DNA of 64,000 nt from Roseibium algicola (GCF_001999245.1 NZ_CP019630.1:4059001-4123000); one strand, 5' to 3'; shown: positions 33,853 through 42,944, counted from the first letter of the stretch. Program-made: numbers and translations. The notes: generated by a model not told the origin, from the letters alone.

Positions 33853-34853
33853 AAAGAGACATTAGCAACCACGATGTTCAGTTTCCCGAAGCGTTGGAAC
33901 GCTACCTGGGAGCGCTCCTTCATGAGCGTATCGATGTCCGCCCATTCGAAGCCACGCGCAGCTTACCGGCCTTTATCGGACGCACCTACACCCTCTACGA
34001 AACCCGGGTTCTTGGACGGCAATGCGTCATCGTTGCCAAGCTCGACGGCACAGGCACTCCAGCCGATATCGCCAAACATATCGACATAGTCCGCAACGCC
34101 ACTCATGCTACGGTAGCGTTCGCCACCATGACCATCAGTGCGCACAACCGGTCACGCCTCATCGGTCAAGGTGTTCCATTTATCGTTCCCGGCAACCAGC
34201 TCTATATACCAGATCTGGCGATCGATCTGCGCGAGCACTTCCGGGCGCCGCGCCTCCGAAAGTTGGACGGCCTGTCCCCCGCCGCCCAAACCGTCCTTTT
34301 TCATCATATCCTGCACCTCGACAGGCATGTGACAACGCCATCCCTATTGGCCGAACGCTTGCATTACTCGGCAATGTCGATCGGTCGAGCGTTCGACGAT
34401 CTGGTTGCCACCGGTCTCGCTGAAACCGTCAGGCACGGGAAAGAAAGGCGTATTCACTTCAAGGCAGAAGGGCGACACCTCCTGGAGGAAGCAACACCAC
34501 ATCTCCGCAGTCCGGTTCGTTCCATGAAATTCGTGCGTGGGAGCGCCTCCAGCGCGCACCTGAAGTTGGCCGGGGAAACGGCGCTATCCCACCTCACGGA
34601 GCTGGCTAGCCCCCGTATCGACACTTATGCCGTCGCCGCCAGCGACTGGAAAGCGATTTCGCAAGCGACGGACCTGACCGAAACCGACCGCGACGAAGCC
34701 AACTGCATCATCGAGACATGGTCCTACGATCCGGCCGCCTTGTCCGACACAAATACCGTGGACGTCCTGTCCTTGTACGCACAATTCCGGGATCATCGCG
34801 ATGAGCGTGTCGCCATGGCCGCGGATCGACTTTTGGAGAACCTGCCTTGGTAG
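33846..34853 (+). CDS. Winged-helix antitoxin-like protein
   Basis: A 335-residue protein (341 from ATG 33828). The centre holds a MarR/winged-helix DNA-binding domain (SAQTVLF-type start at about residue 150, LLAERLHYSAMSIGRAFDDLVATGLAETVRHGKERRIHF). The N-terminal 120 residues (IGRTYTLYETRVLGRQCVIVAKLDGTGTP) and the C-terminal part are unlike anything I recognise. It overlaps the next gene, a nucleotidyltransferase, by 7 bp. HTH protein plus nucleotidyltransferase is the AbiE-like toxin-antitoxin layout, with this gene as antitoxin and autorepressor; the operator repeats at its start fit that. Confidence 0.7.
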   Translation: MLERDISNHDVQFPEALERYLGALLHERIDVRPFEATRSLPAFIGRTYTLYETRVLGRQCVIVAKLDGTGTPADIAKHIDIVRNATHATVAFATMTISAHNRSRLIGQGVPFIVPGNQLYIPDLAIDLREHFRAPRLRKLDGLSPAAQTVLFHHILHLDRHVTTPSLLAERLHYSAMSIGRAFDDLVATGLAETVRHGKERRIHFKAEGRHLLEEATPHLRSPVRSMKFVRGSASSAHLKLAGETALSHLTELASPRIDTYAVAASDWKAISQATDLTETDRDEANCIIETWSYDPAALSDTNTVDVLSLYAQFRDHRDERVAMAADRLLENLPW

Positions 34854-35611
34854 CTGGCATCAATAAATTTCAGAAGTACTTCGCTGGCCATGAGGACCAC
34901 TACGCCATCATCGGCGGCGCGGCCTGTGACCTCCTGTTCGATGAAGCCGGTCTCGATTTCAGGGCCACCAAGGACATCGACATGGTGCTCTGTGTTGAGG
35001 TGGTCGATGCCGCCTTCGGCACCGCTTTCAAAGCGTTTCTGGACGCGGGTGGCTATCAGGCACGCGAACGCAGCACCGGCGAAAAGGAATTCTACCGCTT
35101 TCACAAGCCGTCGGACCAGAGCTTCCCCTTCATGATCGAGCTGTTTTCCCGTAAGCCGGGCACCCTCGATCTTCCGGAAAGTGCAGAACTCACCCCCATC
35201 CCGGTTGAGGAAGACATCGTCAGCCTGTCGGCCATTCTGCTCGACGACGGATACTATGAAGCGTTGCAGTCAGCGAAGCGGAAGATCGAGGGCGTAACCG
35301 TCATCGATGAAACACTTCTCATCCCCTTTAAAGCGCGGGCGTTCCTCGATCTATCCGCGCGCGCCGAGTCCGGAGAAAGGATCGACAGCAAAAATATCAA
35401 GAAGCACCGCAATGATGTACTTCGCCTGACCCAGCTTCTGCCCGGTGATGCATCGATCACCTTGCCCGATCAAATTCGCGAGGACATACGACGCTTCCTT
35501 GATCTGGCTGAAGCCGACGAAACGCTCGACCCCAAAGCGCTCAACGTGCCGTTTACGCGCGGTGAGGCGATTGCACTTCTCAGGTCAGCCTACAAGCTGG
35601 CCGATGCATGA
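34847..35611 (+). CDS. Nucleotidyltransferase, AbiEii-like toxin
   Basis: A 254-residue protein with the nucleotidyltransferase hallmark: IIGGAACDLLFDEAGL, then RATKDIDMVL (GG...D-x-D). KAFLDAGGYQARE and FMIELFSR give the third acidic region. The start is TTG 34847 with GGAG 9 bp upstream, overlapping the upstream stop by 7 bp. AbiEii toxins modify a nucleic-acid or nucleotide target and are neutralised by the partner gene. Its stop overlaps the next gene by 4 bp. It could also be a host-genetic-context transferase of other function. Confidence 0.75.
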   Translation: MVAGINKFQKYFAGHEDHYAIIGGAACDLLFDEAGLDFRATKDIDMVLCVEVVDAAFGTAFKAFLDAGGYQARERSTGEKEFYRFHKPSDQSFPFMIELFSRKPGTLDLPESAELTPIPVEEDIVSLSAILLDDGYYEALQSAKRKIEGVTVIDETLLIPFKARAFLDLSARAESGERIDSKNIKKHRNDVLRLTQLLPGDASITLPDQIREDIRRFLDLAEADETLDPKALNVPFTRGEAIALLRSAYKLADA

Positions 35612-35967
35612 GCCGGACCTTCATCTACAGCTTTACTCCGCCATCGCTGGACCCAGCCCCCGGCGCGACCATCGAGTTGGACGTATCCGAGATCGAGGAT
35701 GCCGGCATTCGGGAGGTGCTTCAGACGCCGGGCGCCGCTTACGGCGCATGGTCGATCCTCGTTTCCATGAGACACCGCGCAGCTAGCCGCGAGGGCGCTC
35801 GGTTCACATTCGACCTAGATAAGCGCCGCTTGGAGATCGCCTTCGGACGAAAGAGCGCACTCGAACTCGTTGATGCTGCGCAGCAGTTCCAGCTCGGCGT
35901 CGGTCGTTCAAGCCCCATGCTGGCCGCCCCGTCGCGCAGCAGTCGAAGCGCTGACGATGAAGCATAG
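35608..35967 (+). CDS. Hypothetical protein coupled to the nucleotidyltransferase
   Basis: A 119-residue protein with ATGA overlap to the toxin-like gene. It contains a beta-rich first half (TFIYSFTPPSLDPAPGATIELDVSEI) and FTFDLDKRRLEIAFGRKSALELVDAAQQF. The tail is low complexity. It is unrecognised and absent from the usual two-gene AbiE modules. Confidence 0.65.
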   Translation: MSRTFIYSFTPPSLDPAPGATIELDVSEIEDAGIREVLQTPGAAYGAWSILVSMRHRAASREGARFTFDLDKRRLEIAFGRKSALELVDAAQQFQLGVGRSSPMLAAPSRSSRSADDEA

Positions 35968-35976
35968 CGAGCGCCC

Positions 35977-36432
35977 ATGACGCAAGACATCACCACGCAA
36001 GAGGCGATCAAACGACTGGAGCAGCATTTCGGGTCTCGCGAGGGGATGCTGACCCATAACCTCACGATGCTGTCGTCCTCAGGCCAGCCTGCCGACATCA
36101 CGTTCTATAGGCGAAAGCCGTTGATTAACGTCCAGATTAGCACGAAGATCGCTGCGGCACGGCTTTATGGGCTTGAAGACCAGCTTCCGAAGATACTGAA
36201 ATGCATACCGTTCTCGAATGGTGTGGTCGCCAGTCTTGCCGAGATTTGGACTGTCAATCCTATGCCCATAGGGGGATTCACCGACGAAGAACTGGCGGCG
36301 GTGGACCTCGCCGAAGGCGAGGAACGGCACGGCCCGAATGGGGAGACGCTGCGGAAAATGATCCGCAAGACCTACCAGTGCAAAAGCCGCAAAGAGACTG
36401 ATTTCTATCTGCGGCGGTGGATCGCGTCTTAG
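35977..36432 (+). CDS. Hypothetical protein, last gene of the nucleotidyltransferase operon
   Basis: A 151-residue soluble protein 9 bp after the preceding gene. It has an N-terminal helix (ITTQEAIKRLEQHFGSREGMLTHNL), central segments INVQISTKIAAARLYGLEDQLPKIL, and a basic C-terminus (LRKMIRKTYQCKSRKETDFYLRRWI). No family is recognised. It converges with the STAND gene (18 bp apart). Confidence 0.65.
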   Translation: MTQDITTQEAIKRLEQHFGSREGMLTHNLTMLSSSGQPADITFYRRKPLINVQISTKIAAARLYGLEDQLPKILKCIPFSNGVVASLAEIWTVNPMPIGGFTDEELAAVDLAEGEERHGPNGETLRKMIRKTYQCKSRKETDFYLRRWIAS

Positions 36433-36450
36433 TGGCACTTGCTGCGGGAG

Positions 36451-39180
36451 CTACCGCGCCGGGCCGCCGAGTTTAGGCGGCATCTGCCATTGTGGTGGCG
36501 GCGGGTTCTCCCGCAAATGAGCGATCAGCGCCCGCTGATTTCGAAGTTCCCACTGCCCTTTGGGGTCCAAGCCGCCTTCGTAAGGCTCCAGGCGTGCCAT
36601 CTCGGTGTCAGCAGCATTGAGCGCCCCGCAATAGGCGAGGACGACGGCGTATTGGCTGCGTACGGGAATGATCCGCCCTGCGAGCTTCAGTCCCGTAATC
36701 GTCGGCATGAGGTTGCGCTCGATGACGTCGCGCGCGCCGATGTAGTCGTTGCGGCCAATGAAGTCATCGACCAGCTCCTGGCCAACGCGGACGAACGAAT
36801 CCAACGACTGGGCCATCGAGTAGAACTTCATCGCGTGTATCGGAGCGAGACCTGGATTGCCTCCGCTCGCCTTGAGCGCCTTCGACTGGAGATCGAGCGC
36901 ATCGGCGAGGTGTTTCAGGTCGTCGGGGTGGTTCTGGTCGCTTTTCAAGAGCGGCCAGATCTTGTCCGGGTTGTTGCCCATCACGTCGGCCAGCCTGAGG
37001 CCAAGCTCATCGTAATAGTCGACTATGAGATCGAGCGTGCCGGCGATGCATTCGTCCATCATGCCGAGTTCGAACAGCGCGTGCGCGTAATTGTATTTCG
37101 CCACGCGAAGGTGCTGAGGCGTCTGCGGGAGGACCCGGCTCAGTTCATCCATGGTCTTCTTGACCGTCGTGACGTCCTTCTCGCGCGCGGCAAATACCAT
37201 GCGCTTCATTCCAACGGCCAAGCGTTCGGTCAGGCCGAGGTTGTTCTCCCGGACAAGCGCATCCATCCGGTCGAGCTTATTGCCGATATCGGCGTCGTCG
37301 CCGTCCTTGAAATGCGCGAAGACGAGACCATCCAGGGCCCAGAACCGATCCTCTGGAGCGATCGTCTCCGATGCGGAGGCTTCGACCAGGAAACCGGAAA
37401 TCTCCTCCATATAGCCGAGTTCATGGAATAGTTCGTCAGTGGCCATCTGCACGAGAGGTTTCACGTTTCCAAGCGCCACGAACATCCGCAGCAGCAAGAA
37501 GACCCGCTGACGATCATGGTCCTGCGGTAGCGCGGTCATCAGCATGTCGCGAATTGCCTCTTGAGCGGCTTTCAGGGCGCCGGCGCCGCAATCGTCGAGG
37601 AAGGCGCGACCGAGCGGGCGGATTGCGTCGTGAACCTTGAAGCGATCGACACCGAAAATCTGGATCGAGCCAGTCGTACGAAGACGCCGGAAAGCGGCAG
37701 CCGCTGCGACTGGCTCAACGCCGAAGGTCCGCGTGAGAATAGAGGTGGCCTCTGTCAGTGACAGTGGGACATCGCTGAGGCTGAGCGCGGCTACCGCGCG
37801 GCGCTCGTTGTCGTTAAAGGTCTCGAAGACGTCGGCGAGGATGAGTTCCTGCACAGTTTCGACAACGTGTGTCCGCTGCTCCAGAGCTGTGCAGAGGCGA
37901 TCGATGTCGCCCTTGTACGATCCCGCTGCAATTTTCAGGGCGTTCTGGACGTAGAGCGGAAGGCCGGCGGTCAGCTTCAGCAAACGATCGTAATCCGCAT
38001 AGTCTCCGCGACACCCAAGTGATGCGCCCTCTGCGGCAGCGGTATCGTTCGACCATCCAAGAAGGTGCTCAGCCGCGATGCCAAGGGTTGCTTCGAGGCG
38101 GGACGTCGAAGCCGTCGGTTGCGCGAGGAACAGGAAGCGCAGCTGGGGCGATGCGCCGACAAGCGACACGAGATCGGTGGCAGGAACGCGGTGTGCATTG
38201 TCCAGCACGACGGTCGCCGTGAGACCATCCTCGGCGAGGTGACGACCGGTCGCGACGAGGATCTCCGCCCCGCTCGCGCCGGGCAGAAGAATCTCCCCCA
38301 GCTTCGCGCCGCGCGATCCGAATATGCGGGCGGCAAGCTCGCGCGCAACCGCGTTCGCCAAGGCGGGCCCGGATATGTCTGCAACGTCGTAGTACGCAAG
38401 CCGGTCGGTGGCGTGGAGGGCCGTCTGCGAGACCCAGGAGGTCTTGCCCGCGCCTGAGAAGCCGATGACCAGGCGCACTCGTTGCTCGCTGAAGAGAGGC
38501 GGCTCATTGTCCTGTGGCCGGTATCGCAGTGGCGGCGCCGGGAAGTCCTGGAGCTGGATGACAAGCTGTTCGAAAAGGGTTGGAAGAGCGTCGACGGCAA
38601 AGGTGTGGGTAGCTTCGGGCTCGATGCCAGCCGAGGCGGCCAGGATGCGCCCAGCAAGCTTCCAGACCAGCGTTTCGGGAGCGAGAATGGCGAATGGTAG
38701 TGTTTCCGCCGCGGTACGACAGGCTTGGAAGCCGTCAACGATGGAGGCCCATGGTTCTGGGAGTGAAGCGTCCATCGACGTGCACCCCGGGTACATCAGG
38801 GCGACGTCAACGGGCCAAGTCTGGCTGCTGATACGCTTCGAAAGATCCGGCCCGGGTGTCGAATTCGAGATGATGACGAATTGGCAGGCACCACTTCGGC
38901 GACCGGCGGTGTGCTCTGCCCGAATTTGGTCAAACCTAGCGAGAGCGTCAGCGATGTCGCTGAAGATGAGTTGTGATCTGCGGGTTTTGACTTGGCCGTA
39001 GATTCGCTTTTCAGTGAAAACGAGTTCGATGTCCTCGTCGTTTTCGACAATGACATGGGTGACCCCCGACTTTGCTGCCCGAAATAGACACGCTGCCGCG
39101 TAGAGGTGCTGGTAGAGGAAGCCTCGATGAACGGCCTCGATCCGGGCAAGCTGGCGGGCGTCTAGATTAAAACTCTCCAT
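36451..39180 (-). CDS. STAND NTPase with DUF4297/Cap4-like nuclease domain
   Basis: A 909-residue protein built like a single-gene antiviral sensor. Residues 1-110 resemble a DUF4297/Cap4 PD-(D/E)xK nuclease: RGFLYQHLYAAACLF, Asp50 in NDEDIELVF and QVK at 63-65. Residues 235-520 are a STAND/AAA-like NTPase with Walker A GFSGAGKTS (240-248) and Walker B VVLDNAH. The C-terminal 380 residues are helical repeats of TPR type, the expected sensor. Avs-like and other STAND proteins recognise phage proteins and then fire the N-terminal effector. Which phage feature is sensed cannot be told. It lies between a toxin-antitoxin-like operon and a short Argonaute system. Confidence 0.78.
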   Translation of the reverse strand: MESFNLDARQLARIEAVHRGFLYQHLYAAACLFRAAKSGVTHVIVENDEDIELVFTEKRIYGQVKTRRSQLIFSDIADALARFDQIRAEHTAGRRSGACQFVIISNSTPGPDLSKRISSQTWPVDVALMYPGCTSMDASLPEPWASIVDGFQACRTAAETLPFAILAPETLVWKLAGRILAASAGIEPEATHTFAVDALPTLFEQLVIQLQDFPAPPLRYRPQDNEPPLFSEQRVRLVIGFSGAGKTSWVSQTALHATDRLAYYDVADISGPALANAVARELAARIFGSRGAKLGEILLPGASGAEILVATGRHLAEDGLTATVVLDNAHRVPATDLVSLVGASPQLRFLFLAQPTASTSRLEATLGIAAEHLLGWSNDTAAAEGASLGCRGDYADYDRLLKLTAGLPLYVQNALKIAAGSYKGDIDRLCTALEQRTHVVETVQELILADVFETFNDNERRAVAALSLSDVPLSLTEATSILTRTFGVEPVAAAAAFRRLRTTGSIQIFGVDRFKVHDAIRPLGRAFLDDCGAGALKAAQEAIRDMLMTALPQDHDRQRVFLLLRMFVALGNVKPLVQMATDELFHELGYMEEISGFLVEASASETIAPEDRFWALDGLVFAHFKDGDDADIGNKLDRMDALVRENNLGLTERLAVGMKRMVFAAREKDVTTVKKTMDELSRVLPQTPQHLRVAKYNYAHALFELGMMDECIAGTLDLIVDYYDELGLRLADVMGNNPDKIWPLLKSDQNHPDDLKHLADALDLQSKALKASGGNPGLAPIHAMKFYSMAQSLDSFVRVGQELVDDFIGRNDYIGARDVIERNLMPTITGLKLAGRIIPVRSQYAVVLAYCGALNAADTEMARLEPYEGGLDPKGQWELRNQRALIAHLRENPPPPQWQMPPKLGGPAR

Positions 39181-39398
39181 GCGACGTTTCTATCTTGCGG
39201 AATATGAACGGTGCCGCGCCGCCAACAACACGGATTTCGGCAGCGTAGTTGAGATAAACGTAGTGAATCAAGTCCGGGACAAGCGATCATCTCCCCAGGG
39301 CCGATCACAGCGTTGAGTTAGTTTTAGAGAGACTACAGATCTTGCACTGCGTTCCTCTCCAAGAGTTCGACCGCTATTAAACCAAACTGGTGGAGTTC

Positions 39399-39452
39399 TG
39401 GGGTCCCAGCTCACGTGAGCAGCACGCTGGGGTCAGAGCTTACATGAATAGC
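39399..39452. repeat. Imperfect 24-bp direct repeat at the end of the Argonaute gene
   Basis: Units at 39399-39422 and 39429-39452 share 18 of 24 bases (both begin TGGGGTC). The first contains the palindrome GCTCACGTGAGC (39409-39420). The second overlaps the Argonaute stop codon. Repeated end sequences of this form recall an insertion-sequence terminus. Confidence 0.5.
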
Positions 39453-40891
39453 CGATAGGGATACACGTTTCGCGGCAGGTCCGGAACATTTGCGATCGTA
39501 CGTGCCAGTCTTTGTGAGTAGCGGATGCTTACCGGGACGGGGTCATAGAGGGCGTCATTGTTCCAATCCATCTTCGTCAGTGCCAACGCCTCGTGAGCGG
39601 TCAGTTCGAGCGGGCCTCTGCCAGCATGACGGATTAATTCCAGCGGTCGCGGGATGCTCTTCTTACCTTGATAATAATCGCCCTTGGTTGAGACATCTGG
39701 CGCATTTCCGGCGACCCAGACCAGTGCGGAATTCCCAGACCTAACCACCATCGTTCCTCTCGGCACCGGATACCCTGATGGCTTGGTCGGGGGGCTACGC
39801 ATACCTGACTCAATCAGCCAGACGCCGCGCCAGCAGGATGCCGAACTGACCTCTACGCACTCAATTTCAGGAACGCCCGTCAACGCATCGAACGCCCCTT
39901 CGATCTCGCCGTCCTTGAAGGCTGTGGTTTTGTGAATGACCAGCCTTTTTGGCAGATTACCGCCGTTGCGCCCTTGGTAGAGTTCCAAACTGCGGGCCAG
40001 AACGGCGCGCATGTCATCGCGGCTTAAGAACGGGTTCCTACGCGCCTCGGCAAGGTCAGTAACAGGATCCTGGGCTTCGAAGGCCACGAATTGCATGCCG
40101 CCGCCATCCATGTCGAACACTTGCGAGCAGCACGTTACATAATGCGCATCCCGTTGGTCGCCACGCAGCGCATAGGCCAGTCCGATATACGCCGTGTCGG
40201 TCGGAACGCCCTTTAGTGGCGCAAGTTTCCACGGTGTGCCGGCGGCCTTCACGTAGAGGGCTGTCGCAAGTCGCCATGCGAGCGAGGCCTTGTGTGTGAA
40301 AGTAAAAACGCGGTCGTTCAGGACCTGGGTTGGGATGTTGAATCTGGCACCAAGCGCTTTGAGCGCGTCATGGGCGTCAAAGAATTTGCTGCGCGTGGCC
40401 GGACTCCAGCTGTCGGGAAAATGTACCAGCACGACGTCGAATTCGTTTCGCACCAGTTCCAGCTGCCGGAATGCTGCCTCCATCGCGAGGAAGAGTCTGG
40501 CTTGCGGATTACCAGCTCCAGCCAATTCTTGGATATTCTCAGGCCACTTGATGTGGGCTTCGCGTGGTGCCGACACGAGATCCACGTGGAAGAGCTGCTC
40601 GAAGCCCGGATATTGTGGGACATACTCGGACCTGTCAGAAGGGCGGTGCGCACTGCGCAGCGACAGCATCAACTCACCGCGCCGTTTGAAGGCGCTTCCC
40701 GGACCTACGGTTGCGATCCTAATACTCGAGGTAAAGCCGCCGAACGACCCTTTCGAATAGGGGCCGAAATTCGCAAGCCCCCTAAGCGGATGGACATCGA
40801 CTTGCGTCGCTTCCGAGGGTGAGAAGGACAAAGCCGGTTCGTCCAGCAGTGTGAACGGCGGTAGTTTTGTCAAAAGCGCAGGACTGCTCAT
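39440..40891 (-). CDS. Short prokaryotic Argonaute (MID-PIWI)
   Basis: A 483-residue protein with the layout of short pAgo: no PAZ domain, a MID-like half (IRIATVGPGSAF; LELVRNEFDVVLVHFPDSW; IPTQVLNDRVF) and an inactive PIWI half (KGVPTDTAYIGLAYALRG; LYQGRNGGNLPKRLVIHKTTAF; YSQRLARTIANVPDLPRNVYPYRLFM). The DEDX tetrad is not apparent, as usual for short forms, which guide recognition only. The ATG at 40891 overlaps the SIR2-APAZ stop (TGATG). With its partner it should load a guide RNA, detect invader DNA and trigger NAD loss. Confidence 0.88.
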   Translation of the reverse strand: MSSPALLTKLPPFTLLDEPALSFSPSEATQVDVHPLRGLANFGPYSKGSFGGFTSSIRIATVGPGSAFKRRGELMLSLRSAHRPSDRSEYVPQYPGFEQLFHVDLVSAPREAHIKWPENIQELAGAGNPQARLFLAMEAAFRQLELVRNEFDVVLVHFPDSWSPATRSKFFDAHDALKALGARFNIPTQVLNDRVFTFTHKASLAWRLATALYVKAAGTPWKLAPLKGVPTDTAYIGLAYALRGDQRDAHYVTCCSQVFDMDGGGMQFVAFEAQDPVTDLAEARRNPFLSRDDMRAVLARSLELYQGRNGGNLPKRLVIHKTTAFKDGEIEGAFDALTGVPEIECVEVSSASCWRGVWLIESGMRSPPTKPSGYPVPRGTMVVRSGNSALVWVAGNAPDVSTKGDYYQGKKSIPRPLELIRHAGRGPLELTAHEALALTKMDWNNDALYDPVPVSIRYSQRLARTIANVPDLPRNVYPYRLFM

Positions 40892-42708
40892 CACGTGGTC
40901 CTATCGAAATAGACATGATGATGGCCTGGGCGGCTCCAGCCGGTGATCTGGGATACTTTAAATACAGCATCAATCCCGGTGCCCTCTTTTAGTCCGACAG
41001 CCCGCGCGGTCCCGCCGTCGGTGTCGGTTAGAAGCTGTGCCCAGGCCGCGACGATTCTGGCCCAGTTTCGATTGTAACGTTGGGCCCAACGTTCTCGGCG
41101 CCAGTCGCCGGCCGGATCCCCACCCCGGTTAATTCGAGCAGCCATCGGTTCCCCGTTGGCGATTTCCGATTTTTCGGGATCTCCTTCCTTTGTTATTTCT
41201 GGACGCGGGATATGCACAAATGTGTAAGGTTCGTAACCGCACCACCAGCGCCCGTCGATCAGGTCAAGCTTTAGGAGCAGGCCTTCCTGAAAGGGGAGCC
41301 CGAGGCCGGGAATGGTGCCGGTAAGATCGCTATTATAAGCGCTCCGAAGTTTTGATAAAAACTGCGCGTCCTGGCGTGTTTTTTCCGGATCATCACCTTC
41401 ACTTGGCGAGGCAATGACTACGGAATGTCCAGAGCGTTTAAATCGCGGTATGAGCGGAAGTCGCCGCGCGAGGCCTCTGACTAAGGCGTCATAGATAAGA
41501 CCCTTTGCCCAACTGTCTTTGGCCGGATCCAGTTCGATCTCACCATTGGGTGTCGCACCGAACGGTGCAAGCGCATCGACTATCTCCCGATCCCTGCCAA
41601 ACACGGCGAGCTCTCGTCCAAGCACCGCAACCGTCGCCTTGACCCCTTTCTCCTTCAATAGCTCCCGCACAACGGAAGAGGTTGTGCTTTGCGCGAGTTT
41701 TATCCGCCGGGCAGCACTTGGAATTCCTTCGATATGAAGACAGGAATAGCGCAGGATAGGGAACGCGCGAGCCTCGGCAGTAGGCAGCTGGACCGGCACT
41801 AAGCGTGGTGCAGGGCGCCCGGCCATCACCTGATCATAGAGCGGTTGGGGCAGGTCGCTCGTTTTGGAGATGTCGGCGCTCAGCTCGTCGAATGTCGCAC
41901 ATTCAACGACAGCCACGTCAACGCCGGCGAGCTGGGCCCGTTTCAGGAATTCGGATACAGAGGGCAGCAAGCGGGAGGCCGACGAGGTAAGCCAGTAAAG
42001 TCCATTCGGGAAAGGCGAAGGTTCATCGAGAACAGCGGTCAACGCTTCCATGATCGAGGCGTCGCGACCGCTATAGCCAACAAAGACCATTCCGAAACGC
42101 TTGCCGGCTTCCACCAAGACATGGCGCATTCGGATGTCCTGCTCCTCCAGCTCCGATCCCGTATTCTTGATCGAGATCGACTGATAATCGCCGTGAAGCT
42201 TGGCGATCATCGGCCAGTCCGATTCATTGAGGCAGCGCATTGCCCGATCGGCGGAGTCGATCGCTGCCACTGTCGGACGTTTCTGATCGACGACAGGCAG
42301 GATTGCGTTTGCGGAAAGTGCTGCCTCTTCAATCAGCGGATCGAAGTTCGTCGTGAAAACGCAATCTACCTTGCCGGCCGCCATCAAGCTTCCCAGCACC
42401 TTGTGCCCGAAACAGGGCGTACCCTTAGAGATCGCGTCGGCTATATATTGCCGTCGATGCCGGGGCTGCGGGTATACCGCTTCGAAGGCCGCAGCATATT
42501 CCGTGGGATCACCTTCAGGAGGCAGGAGTGACGTTTGTCGGAAGAAACTGTCAATCCTGTCGATCCAGATAGGATCGGCCGTATCGATCTCCCGCTTCGA
42601 CAGGTTGGTCTCGCGGCAAAAGATCTGTGCCTTGAAATCCCGGATCATAGCATAGCCGGTTGGAATGCCAGAGGCCGCCGATGCACCCGCTCCAAGGAAC
42701 CATGCCAC
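40891..42708 (-). CDS. SIR2-APAZ effector of a short-Argonaute (SPARSA) system
   Basis: A 605-residue protein. The SIR2 domain shows the NAD-binding FLGAGASAASG, TTNFD and the catalytic His in KLHGDYQS; the C-terminal about 300 residues are the APAZ domain that pairs with short Argonautes. SPARSA systems degrade NAD(P)+ and kill the cell on target detection. The only standard start is GTG 42708, but the frame is open upstream to a stop at 42789 and encodes FATAFDLRPNLVAWFLGAG, a typical SIR2 N-terminus with no ATG, GTG or TTG. The start is therefore doubtful: either non-standard or damaged. Confidence 0.87.
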   Translation of the reverse strand: MAWFLGAGASAASGIPTGYAMIRDFKAQIFCRETNLSKREIDTADPIWIDRIDSFFRQTSLLPPEGDPTEYAAAFEAVYPQPRHRRQYIADAISKGTPCFGHKVLGSLMAAGKVDCVFTTNFDPLIEEAALSANAILPVVDQKRPTVAAIDSADRAMRCLNESDWPMIAKLHGDYQSISIKNTGSELEEQDIRMRHVLVEAGKRFGMVFVGYSGRDASIMEALTAVLDEPSPFPNGLYWLTSSASRLLPSVSEFLKRAQLAGVDVAVVECATFDELSADISKTSDLPQPLYDQVMAGRPAPRLVPVQLPTAEARAFPILRYSCLHIEGIPSAARRIKLAQSTTSSVVRELLKEKGVKATVAVLGRELAVFGRDREIVDALAPFGATPNGEIELDPAKDSWAKGLIYDALVRGLARRLPLIPRFKRSGHSVVIASPSEGDDPEKTRQDAQFLSKLRSAYNSDLTGTIPGLGLPFQEGLLLKLDLIDGRWWCGYEPYTFVHIPRPEITKEGDPEKSEIANGEPMAARINRGGDPAGDWRRERWAQRYNRNWARIVAAWAQLLTDTDGGTARAVGLKEGTGIDAVFKVSQITGWSRPGHHHVYFDRTT

Positions 42709-42913
42709 AAGGTTTGGCCTAAGATCGAAGGCGGTTGCGAATTGAGAGGCGGTTATTGTCGGGACTGGGTTGATGATTATGTTCCTTCAACCGATGCAGG
42801 AGAAGAATAGTATTGGGGGTTGCAAAGCTCTGTAAAGTCAATCTGGCCGTTTCACACAGGAACCATCTTCGGAGCGGACATCGGAACCGGTCGAATTCAT
42901 TGGATAAAGAAAA

Positions 42914-42944
42914 CCCGCCCGATCGTCTCCGATGGGTGGGATTT
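42914..42944 (-). terminator. Terminator-like hairpin between EEP gene and SIR2-APAZ
   Basis: CCCGCCC (42914-42920) pairs with GGGTGGG (42934-42940) and inner ATCG with CGAT around TCTC. T-runs flank it on both strands (TTTTCTTT on minus, ATTTTGTG on plus), so it can act in either direction. It fits the end of the minus-strand nuclease gene. Confidence 0.65.

Noticed and set aside
36439..37431. 330-codon plus-strand ORF opposite the STAND gene
   Set aside because: The minus-strand gene is continuous with recognisable domains over the whole stretch.
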